From: Prorocentrum cordatum
Lineage: Eukaryota; Sar; Dinophyceae; Prorocentrales; Prorocentraceae
DNA: 64,000 bases
Reading direction: 5' to 3'
Assembly: GCA_963575745.1 (NCBI GenBank)
Contig: CAUYUJ010018567.1
Span: forward strand, 79,501 to 143,500
Below, one piece after another: positions 56,291 through 64,000 of the stretch. The position numbers and the translations under genes are program-made. How positions within the stretch are numbered: the first letter of the stretch is position 1; each line of letters opens with the position of its first letter. The notes under the pieces are model-generated. The model made no database searches. It saw nothing but the letters and a program-made list of their open reading frames with translations, and had not been told where the DNA came from.

Positions 56291-57148
56291 CTAGTTCGTA
56301 CTGGAAATCCTCGCTCGCAACTCATCAATGTTGATCCCTGGCTCAAGCTGATTCATTGCACGAGTAATCTCCCAGCCATTCTGCAGAGAGAACTTGGCCA
56401 CAATCTTCCCTGGAGGTGGTAAGTGGTCACTGGAGCCCCACATGAACGTAATCGGTGGTCCCGTCTCAGCCCTGAGATTTGAATGATGCTTCTTGAAACT
56501 CTTGAACTTTGCCTGAAAGATCCCAGCGGCATCCAGATGGGGCTTCTTCCAGGGGGGGGCCTCCACGTGGACCTTGAGGACCCTGGGAGCGTGCTGGAGT
56601 TTGTTGTCGGCAATCGCGGCGACGAGTCGACGACGGAGATCCCACAGCTGGTCACTGGTAACCCCATTCTGGAAATAGAGCCGAGCACGCGAATAACCCC
56701 ATGCCTCTCGACCTGTGTTGAACCTCTTGGATTGGTTCAGGTCCAGAGGCTCCTTGGTTACCGCCAGGAACTCGCAGAGCTTCCTTGCCACATATATATA
56801 GCTACTTCCACTCCCCAGATGCCAGGACGATGTATTTACTATGGGGACGAGCGCGGGAGGGCGAGGCCACGGCATACCGGAGGCTATACAACTGAAAGCT
56901 GATCCCGGCGAGAGCCGCACACCTTCAAAGACACTGAAGAGAGCCACCTGACATCCGTGCAAACGAGAGAGAGCAAGGGAGGAGCGGGAGGGGAGGCTAG
57001 AGCGAGATGGCAACGGATGACCATCAAGTGCGGCAACTTCGCCGCGCCTGATGTCTGAAAATCGATTCCTGTGATTACCAGCCCTGTAGCACCCTACAGC
57101 CCGAGTTAAGTGCAGAAAATCGGCAGCACCTCTAGATGACTCGAACAA
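56291..57148 (-). CDS. Retrotransposon ORF1 (putative nucleic-acid-binding protein)
   Basis: 285 codons ending in UAG, in the same frame as ORF2, which resumes on the next codon. The N-terminal 45 or so residues are encoded by the last copy of the upstream tandem monomer (FESSRGAADFLHLTRAVG), so the true start is uncertain; the first Met inside unique sequence is at about residue 90. The C-terminal 150 residues (REAWGYSRARLYFQNGVTSD; KVHVEAPPWKKPHLDAAGIF; NGWEITRAMNQLEPGI) look folded and basic, as expected of an ORF1 RNA-binding protein, but I recognise no zinc knuckle or RRM. Confidence 0.6.
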   Translation of the reverse strand: MFESSRGAADFLHLTRAVGCYRAGNHRNRFSDIRRGEVAALDGHPLPSRSSLPSRSSLALSRLHGCQVALFSVFEGVRLSPGSAFSCIASGMPWPRPPALVPIVNTSSWHLGSGSSYIYVARKLCEFLAVTKEPLDLNQSKRFNTGREAWGYSRARLYFQNGVTSDQLWDLRRRLVAAIADNKLQHAPRVLKVHVEAPPWKKPHLDAAGIFQAKFKSFKKHHSNLRAETGPPITFMWGSSDHLPPPGKIVAKFSLQNGWEITRAMNQLEPGINIDELRARISSTN

Positions 57149-59700
57149 TACGAATAGTTTCGCGGACCTAGCTCGGGCCCGAGACCGAGTTCAGAGCTAT
57201 GGATTCAACAAACAAATGCGCATGATGTCTGAAAATCGATTCCCGTGATTACCAGCCCTCAATACGAATAGCTTCGCGAACCTAGCTCGGGCAGCAGACC
57301 GAGTTCAGACTCTGGATTCAACGAACAATCGCGTCTGATGTCTGCAAATCGATTCCTCTGATTACCAGCCCTGTAGCACCCCTTCCCGAGTTCAGTACAG
57401 AACACTAACAGCATCTCTCAAGATGACTCGAACAATGCGAATAGTTTCGCGAACCTAGCTCGGGCAGGGGACCGAGTTCAGACCTCTGGATGCGACAGGC
57501 AAACGCGTCTGATGATTCAGAACCTCTGTCTGTGCGTATGAGCTTTGTGGCTGCCCTACAGCTCGAATTACCTACAAAATACCGACAGCACCTCTGAAGA
57601 TGACTCGAACAATACGAATAGTTTCGCATATCTAGCTCGGGCAACAACGAGTTCAGACCTCTGAATGACAGGCGAGCGCGCCTGATGGTTCCGAATTTGT
57701 TTCTGTAAGTATGAGCTCTGTAGCTGCCCTACAGCTCGAGTCAAATACAAAATACCGACAACGCGCGTCAAGAAAACTCAAAACAGCCGATCCCGCCCGT
57801 GTGTTTTTAGGCAGAGAAAGGCACCCGATCGAGCTGAGATCGAGATGGCGAGCGGAAATAAGTTCGAATATCATGGCAAAAAATACGAGAGCTCTAACGA
57901 ATAGTTGAACTGGCGCCGGCGGTGAACCGTCAACCTGGTCACCGCCGGGAACCTGGTAGAGCTCCGTTCACGCGTGAGAGAGCTCAGAGTCGAAAGAGAG
58001 AGAGAGCTTCTGGAGGCATTTCTCGAACAAATCAAAATTCATTTTTTTCATGTCGACATAAAGTGGGTTCCGCCAAGTGTTTTGATAGTAAATTTCCGCC
58101 TACAGAGCTCACATTAAGACGCAGAGGCCCTCATAGTCGTTTACAGGTGCGAGCTTTCTCAAAATAAATGGTCAAATATCTTTCAAAAATTCGCAAAACC
58201 ACCGAAAAGTTATCATTTTGTCCTTTCTGGTCGTGTCGACCAACTGGGCGCCGGCGGTAAACCGTCAACCTTTCTTGCCGCCGGGGGACTCGTAGAGCTC
58301 CCTGACAATATAATGTCGAAAAAATTTCAGAGAACGAATAATTTTTCAGGCCAAGCGATTTCAGACCTCTCGATGCAACAGCCGAACGCCCCCGATGCTT
58401 CTGGATGAAGCTCTCCTACAGCCCGAGTTACGTGCGTAAATCGACAGCACCTCTCAAGATGACTCAAAACGAACGGTTTGGCAAACCCAGCTCGAGTATC
58501 AGACCGAGTTTAGACCTCTGAATGCGACAGGCAGACGCTACTGATGTCTCCGAATCGATTCCTGTGAGAACCAGCCCTGCAGCCCCTACACCCCGAGTTA
58601 AGTGCAGAAAACCGAGAGCACCTCTCAGGATGACTCGAACAATACGAACAGTTTCCCGGACCCAGTTCGGGCAGGAGACCGAGTTCGGAGCTCTGGATTC
58701 GACAGGCGGACGCGCCTGATGTCCCTCAATCAATTCCTGTGATCACCTCCCTACAGCCCGAGTTCAGTGCAGAAAACCGACAGCACCTCTCAAGATGACT
58801 CGAAACAATACGAATAGTTTCCCGATTCTAGATCGGGCAGCAGACCGAGTTCAGAGCTCTGCATTAAACAGACAAACGCGACTGATGATTCTGAATTGGT
58901 TTCTATAAACATCAGCTCTGTAGTCCTGTAGCTCGAGTTTGATACAGAAAACCGAGAGCGCCTGTCAGGATGACTCGACCAATACGAATAGGTTTGCGGA
59001 CCTAGCTCAGCTAGCAGACCGAGTTCAGACGCTGTGTAGCTGTCCTGTATCTCGAGTTAAGTCCAATATACTCACAGCGCGTATCAAGATGACTCGAAAC
59101 GGCCGATCCCGCCTGGATACTAGAGCTCTAACGAATGGTTGAATTTCGAGAGCAAAATTTTCAACCGACCGAAAGTCAGCAAAAGTCCGTCGAGATTTTT
59201 CTTGCCAACTAGCTCTCCAGCGCCCCGGAATTACTCTTGAGCTTCCAGCAACAACTTGCTAAGGGAAGCTCTACGAGTTAAGTACAGAAAACCGAGAGCG
59301 CCTGTCAAGATGACTCCAATAATACGAATAGGTTTGCGAACCTAGATCGACTAGCAGACCGAGTCCAGACCTCTGGATGCAACAGACGAACGCGCCTCAT
59401 CATTTTGAATCGATAAGGTGTGCTTGCCAGCTCTGTAGCTATCCTATATCTCGAGATAAGTCAAATAAACCGACAGCGCATCAAGATGACTTCAAACAGC
59501 CGATCCCGCCTGGACGCTTTTTGGCAGTAAAAGGTACCCGATCGAGCTGAGATCAAGATGGCGATAAAATCGAATATCACGGGAAGAAATACCAGAGCTC
59601 TAACGAATGGTTGAATTTCGAGAACAAAATTTTCAACCGACCAAAAGTCAGCAAAAGGTCCGTCGAGATTTTTCTTGCCAACTAGCTCTCCAGCGCCCCG
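57040..59700 (-). repeat. Tandem monomers upstream of ORF1 (about 170-185 bp)
   Basis: Roughly ten degenerate units of CTCAAGATGACTCGAACAAT, ACGAATAGTTTCGCG, CTCGGGCAGCAGACCGAGTT and CCTGTGATTACCAGCCCT. Starts fall near 57138, 57424, 57606, 58455, 58630, 58797, 58970 and 59310. The innermost unit enters ORF1. Position and polarity resemble 5' UTR promoter monomers of some LINEs; that function is inferred. Stretches with the other hairpin unit are interspersed (57905-58330). Confidence 0.75.
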
Positions 59701-61395
59701 GAATTAATCTTAAGCTTCCAGCAACAACTTGCTGAGGGAACTTGGTAGCGTCGAAAACCCGGAGAGCAAAGAGGACACACACCGGAACCGGCACCGGCAC
59801 CTGGTCACCGCCGGGAACCTCGTGGAGCTCCTTTCACGCGCGAGAGAGCTCAGAGTCGAAAGAGAGAGAGCTTCTGGAGGCATTTCTCGAAAAAGGCATA
59901 ATTCATTTTTTTCATCTGGACATAAAGATGGTTCCTCCAAGCGTTTTGATAGTAAAGGTGCGCCTACAGAGCTCATATTAAGACGGAGAGGCCCTCATAA
60001 TCGTTTACAGGTGCGAAAAATCTGTTTTCTCGAAATAAATAATCAAATATCTTCCAAACTGGCGCTGACGGTGGACCGTCAACCTGGTCACCTCCAGGAA
60101 GCTCGTAGAGCCCCTTCCACGCGTGAGAGTGCTCAGAATCGACAGAGAGAGCTTCAAGAAGAAATCTCGCGAAAGTGATTCTTTTCGTATGAAGTTCGTT
60201 CCCCCAAATGTTTTGATAGTAAATGTGTGCCTAGAGAGCTCATATTAAACGCAGAGGCCCTCATAGTCGTTTACAGGTGCAAAAAATCTGGTGTTTCAAA
60301 ATAAATGGTCAAATACCTTTCAAATATTTGCAAAACCACCCAAAAGTTGTCACTGGCGCCGGCGGTGAACCGTCAACCTGGTCACCGCGGGGGACCTCGT
60401 AGAGCTCTTTGCACGCGTAAGAGTGCTCAGATTTAAACCAGAGAGCTCATTGGAGCATTTCTAGAAAAATCTAGAATTTTCATTTTCGGTTGTCAACTTC
60501 ATGTCGGTTCCTCCTAATTTTCCGATAGTAAAACTGGCCCTACAGAGCTGAGCTGCTCTGGGAACAAATTTCGCATTCCAATGCTCGGCGTAAAAATCTG
60601 CTTTCTCAAAATGAATGGTCAAATAGCTTTCAATTTTTTGCAAAACCGACCCAAAATTGCCACATCGTCTCATTTAGTCGGGTCGACCAACTGGCGCCGG
60701 CGGTGAACCGTGAACCTGGTAACCGCCGGGAACCTCGTAGAGCTCCTTGCACCCGTAAGAAAGCCCAGGATCGAAGTGGAGAGCTTTTGGAAGATTTTCT
60801 AGAAAATACCTCGCAGAGCTCTGATGGTAACAGAGCTAGAGGAATTCGGCGACAGGGTGAAGCTAGTTGGCGAAATTTCGAAAAGAGACGCGATCATACC
60901 TTCCTCGGCCTGGCTCAGCCGATTTTGCAGTTCCAACCATTCGTTTGGACTGATAATTGCGCAGATCGAAGCTTCATATCACAGAAGTTATCTCTCAAAT
61001 TCTTAGCTCATTCGGTCGACAAATTCTCCCGAGCGAAACAAGAACCTGACCTCAGATTGACATGAAACTCAAAACTCACGTTTTTAGGAAAATCTGCTAA
61101 GAAAAAAATCTGCTTGTATTCTGAGCGCTCATAAGCGTGCAAGGAGCTCTGCGAGGTTCCCGGCGGTGACCAGGTTGACGGTTCACCGCCGGCGCCAGTC
61201 GTAAAATTGAGATTTTTTTGAGTAAACATCAAGTCGGTTCCCGGAAGTGAACAAATACTAAACTAGCTCTAGAGAGCTGAACTGCTGAGGGAACAAAGTA
61301 TACATGCCAATGCTCGGCGTAAAAATCTGATTTCTCACAATGAATTGTCATATATCTTTCAAACTGGGCGCCGGCGGTAAACCGTCAACCTTTCT
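57905..61395. repeat. Hairpin-bearing repeat unit, GGCGGTGA...TCACCGCC
   Basis: Units of about 300-340 bp begin GGCGCCGGCGGTGAACCGTC and continue AACCTGGTCACCGCCGGGAA, CTCGTAGAGCTCC, GAGAGAGCTTCTGGAGG, TTTTGATAGTAAA, GAGGCCCTCATAGTCGTTTA and ATAAATGGTCAAATA. Copies start near 57912, 58250, 59800, 60063, 60357 and 60694; a reverse copy is at 61142-61197 and a partial one at 61366. GGCGGTGA and TCACCGCC form an 8-10-bp stem with a 13-nt loop. The units follow the 3' end of the 61-64 kb element and precede the 5' monomers of the other. Confidence 0.8.
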
Positions 61396-61415
61396 TTTTT
61401 GCGGACTTTGCGGTC
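61373..61415 (-). other. Shared 3' end box of the retrotransposons
   Basis: On the minus strand, about 175 nt after the ORF stop: CGACCGCAAAGTCCGCAAAA, then AAGAAAGGTTGACGGTTTAC and CGCCGGC. The other element has CGGACCGCAAACCGCAAAAA, then AAACCAAGGTTGACGGTTTA and TCGCCGGC at the same relative place (52079-52030). Such a box could be the RT recognition site and A-rich tail. Confidence 0.65.
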
Positions 61416-61588
61416 GACTGTGCAGGCCTTCCAGCCTAGTCGGAAGCAAGGAGCGGGCGCATCGGGAGTAGGCGGAAGCCTCACCGATCCAAACGATCAG
61501 AGGCGAAAGCCAACTTTTATTAGGAGGATGAGAGGTCAAGCACACACACACGACAACGAAGGCATGGCGTGAGTGAGCACAATCAAAA

Positions 61589-64000
61589 TCACATCATATC
61601 CTGTCCGAAATACGCATGTACAACCCGCGGCAAGATCATAATCGTATGCTCAACGGCCGAGACCTCGGCATCAGTCACTGTTGAAGTTGGATCAATCGAG
61701 AGTGCCGCACTGTACACCTCCGTCCAAATAATCTCATGGCTGAGTGGCTGCCTTGAGAGCCTCGATACCCGTCCAACATCTATCCAGCACCCGACTCCCA
61801 CGCCGTCGCAAGAGACACCACCATCGAATCCAGCTCTGATGGCACAAACGCGAAACACCTGTTGTAACTGAGGGGCGTGAAGCCCTATCCTATCTCGAAT
61901 CACTGGTGGCCCGACACGGGCCGTGTGAGTGAGTACATCTGCACGCGTGTTCCATTCCCTATATGTGTGGTCTACAATTTCCCTCCCATGACAGGCAGGC
62001 CTAATTCCAAACCTCTGACACATGTTGTCAAGTTGATTTATCATTCTGCTGATCCTATCCTGATAAGTACGATTGAGCACCCTCCAGACACCCTGCAGCC
62101 AAGACACCACCAGAAGACTGTCCCCAGAAATGTACACAGGGATCCCAAATGAGTCGAGGTCGTACTCAACCTCCTTCATATTTTGTAACGCAATACGTTT
62201 GGCCAGTTTGTCGTTGAAAGCCGCAGTGCCCTCTTGGGCCCCATAGGTGTGTAGGTCGTTTTGTGTGATGGTATGTACCTCCTGCAGGGCCCCACCTGTT
62301 GTACCGTACCCTTTTCTTTTCTGAAAATAACTCAGCATCGTCCGTGTACACATGTGTTCGCAGAACTGAACATACGCAGCATCTGTCGGCACAAAGGACT
62401 CCCACCATTTGAGTCCGTAGAATTCGCAGAAAGAAAATAGCCAGCATCTCTGGCCAATAGCTCGACCTGAGCTTACATGTCTCCTTTTTAGCTGCGAAGC
62501 CTCCTGGAAGCGAAACATACCCCGCAGGCACTCAGACGCATCCGTCCTGAGTCTGTCCCACAGTGGGCCGTATGCAACCGTAGTCATGTGGTGATCTCTC
62601 CACGTACGTTGCGTCGAAGATATTTCCTCATGAGAAGCAGTACACAACATAGAAATGAAATCTGCAGCGTCCTTAGCGGAGTTCCACACCATACGAAGAA
62701 ATCGCTGCACCAAACTCGCAAATCCATAAGATCTAAATTGCTCTCTGGCCTCGTGGTACCGTCGTCGGTTCCAGTCCGCCATAGTCTCCTCCTCCCTCCT
62801 CGGCCGTCGAAACATACGGCACAAACACCATCCCTCGAAGGCATTGAGCATGTGTAGCGAGGAAGTATCAGCAGTACATGTCTCTAGACAATACAACGCC
62901 ATACTCTGCACCTTGTCTTGATAACGACAAAACTTATCACGAACCGCTACCGCTCTGTTACGAAAGAAATCCGACTGTCCTATGAAACAAGCACGAGCCT
63001 CCTTGATGCGATATTCCACATCAGGATGAGCGGGCACTAAGTAGGTGGAGAAAATCTCATGACCCAATACTTTCATTCTGCACACACGTCGAAGTCTAAA
63101 GTCATGATATCTCGAGCACGCAGGTATACACAAATCCTCGCTTGCAAGTATATGTCCGTCACCGTCCACTCTCGCATTTTCCCCACATGTCATGTACAAC
63201 AGGCTGCTATCCTTCCATCTCATCCCCCAGTCATGTAGTGGTAGTGTTAGATCGTGCATCATCTGAGCCAACACAGTTGGGGAGGCAGAGACAAGGTAGC
63301 AGTTGTCCGCCCACACAAAGTGGTTCACGATTGTCCGTCGCTCATACTCACCACAGACGCCCTCCAGCACATACCCCACTCCCCTACTGTCCCAATCCCG
63401 AAATATAGGTCCCCACATGGCACATATGATAAGATTAAAGAGAAGAGGCCCCTCAGGGCCGCCCGTCCGTATGCAGACGTCCCAGTTGATGTCGTGAATG
63501 GCCATACCCTCGACAACTAACGACCCCGTAGTGCAAACCAGCGGTGGCAGCAAAGCATACTGGAGATAGGCAGGAATATTGGCATGGCACATAGCTCGCT
63601 TGGCGTTTTGAAGGCTGCAATGGTCGAACGCTTGTTTGATATCGGCGTTAGCGATATGGACCGTCTGATCCTTTCCCCAGATGTCCCCATGTTGAGCCAG
63701 AGCCTTGAGGGCCCCCACAATTTCCACCGTCTTACGTCCCTCCTGGAAGCCGTAGATGCCCAGGGGTCCCATGGGGCCAGCCCGAGACACAAATTGTTCG
63801 ACCAGAATCACCACACAAGCAGAATACCAACGGCTGAGACTGGTTTGCAGACAGAGGTACCGTGCATCTGTCAGTGATGTCAACCTCGGCAGCTTGGGCA
63901 TGAAGGGGGTCCAAATCTGCCTCCAGTCCTGCGGATACTGCCGTGCCAAGCGAAATATCTCATCAAACATCCGAGCTACGCCACGCAAAGTCGCCCACGG
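61589..64000 (-). CDS. Second retrotransposon ORF2, 5' end beyond window: RT plus permuted RNase H
   Basis: Open from the right edge to 61589; numbered from the codon at 63988. RT motif A ADIKQAFD 115-122, motif B GGPEGP 176-181, motif C WADN 226-229: the same deviations as in the 52-56 kb element, though the proteins differ widely. The C-terminal RNase H-like region keeps the same permuted order: SGDSLLVVSW with D623, HTYREWNTRAD with H674 and D684, FDGG with D722, TDAEVSAVE with E775. The endonuclease would lie outside the window. It belongs to the same non-LTR clade but a distinct subfamily. No internal stop or frameshift is visible. Confidence 0.88.
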   Translation of the reverse strand, partial: PWATLRGVARMFDEIFRLARQYPQDWRQIWTPFMPKLPRLTSLTDARYLCLQTSLSRWYSACVVILVEQFVSRAGPMGPLGIYGFQEGRKTVEIVGALKALAQHGDIWGKDQTVHIANADIKQAFDHCSLQNAKRAMCHANIPAYLQYALLPPLVCTTGSLVVEGMAIHDINWDVCIRTGGPEGPLLFNLIICAMWGPIFRDWDSRGVGYVLEGVCGEYERRTIVNHFVWADNCYLVSASPTVLAQMMHDLTLPLHDWGMRWKDSSLLYMTCGENARVDGDGHILASEDLCIPACSRYHDFRLRRVCRMKVLGHEIFSTYLVPAHPDVEYRIKEARACFIGQSDFFRNRAVAVRDKFCRYQDKVQSMALYCLETCTADTSSLHMLNAFEGWCLCRMFRRPRREEETMADWNRRRYHEAREQFRSYGFASLVQRFLRMVWNSAKDAADFISMLCTASHEEISSTQRTWRDHHMTTVAYGPLWDRLRTDASECLRGMFRFQEASQLKRRHVSSGRAIGQRCWLFSFCEFYGLKWWESFVPTDAAYVQFCEHMCTRTMLSYFQKRKGYGTTGGALQEVHTITQNDLHTYGAQEGTAAFNDKLAKRIALQNMKEVEYDLDSFGIPVYISGDSLLVVSWLQGVWRVLNRTYQDRISRMINQLDNMCQRFGIRPACHGREIVDHTYREWNTRADVLTHTARVGPPVIRDRIGLHAPQLQQVFRVCAIRAGFDGGVSCDGVGVGCWIDVGRVSRLSRQPLSHEIIWTEVYSAALSIDPTSTVTDAEVSAVEHTIMILPRVVHAYFGQDMM

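Overview
Nuclear DNA of a dinoflagellate. The decisive marker is a full 22-nt dinoflagellate spliced-leader (DinoSL) sequence encoded in the genome at 5740-5761 on the minus strand. The rest fits: GC-rich, gene-poor DNA packed with minisatellites, microsatellites and small foldback elements, plus intron-bearing decayed genes, LINE-type reverse transcriptases and a transposase relic of a kind I associate with dinoflagellates. I cannot name the species from the window.

Layout. 1-2.1 kb: 90-bp minisatellite (family A) running into GAC/GAT trinucleotides. 2.1-4.0 kb: low-complexity DNA. 4.0-5.8 kb: an intronless glycosyltransferase gene on the minus strand that carries an encoded spliced leader, a short A-run and 21-bp flanking direct repeats, i.e. 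a reinserted mRNA copy. 6.6-9.9 kb: two arrays of a 101-bp minisatellite (family B), each preceded by the same hairpin motif. 10-12.4 kb: degenerate CTTGGGGCC repeats and microsatellites. 12.4-19.2 kb: broken coding stretches studded with short perfect hairpins. 19.3-21.1 kb: 42-bp array, CTTGGGGCC repeats, microsatellite. 21.4-26.0 kb: a frameshifted multi-exon gene with a P-loop-like motif, interrupted by a 73-bp array. 26.4-27.7 kb: an ISXO2/IS1595-type (Merlin-like) transposase pseudogene. 27.7-29.6 kb: a 1.8-kb palindrome. 30-33 kb: anonymous DNA. 33-35.7 kb: a second family A module, inverted relative to the first. 36-51 kb: microsatellites, further arrays, and several small terminal-inverted-repeat elements around 37.9-38.3, 41.7, 42.8, 45.9 and 47.1-47.8 kb.

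51.7-64 kb is dominated by two related non-LTR retrotransposons, both on the minus strand and head to tail. One is nearly complete (ORF1 at 56291-57148, endonuclease-RT-RNase H at 52127-56290). The other runs off the right edge (61589-64000). Between them lie about 4 kb of tandem monomers and hairpin units that look like untranslated regions of the elements.

Most notable: both retrotransposons carry all the RNase HI catalytic motifs, but in circularly permuted order (Asp-Ser strand, then His/Asn-Ala-Asp helix, then the Asp-Gly-Gly strand, then the Glu helix). Both RTs also replace the catalytic F/YxDD box with WADN and the GxxQG motif with GGxEGP. In the nearly complete element, ORF1 and ORF2 share a frame and are separated by a single UAG immediately upstream of the endonuclease domain.
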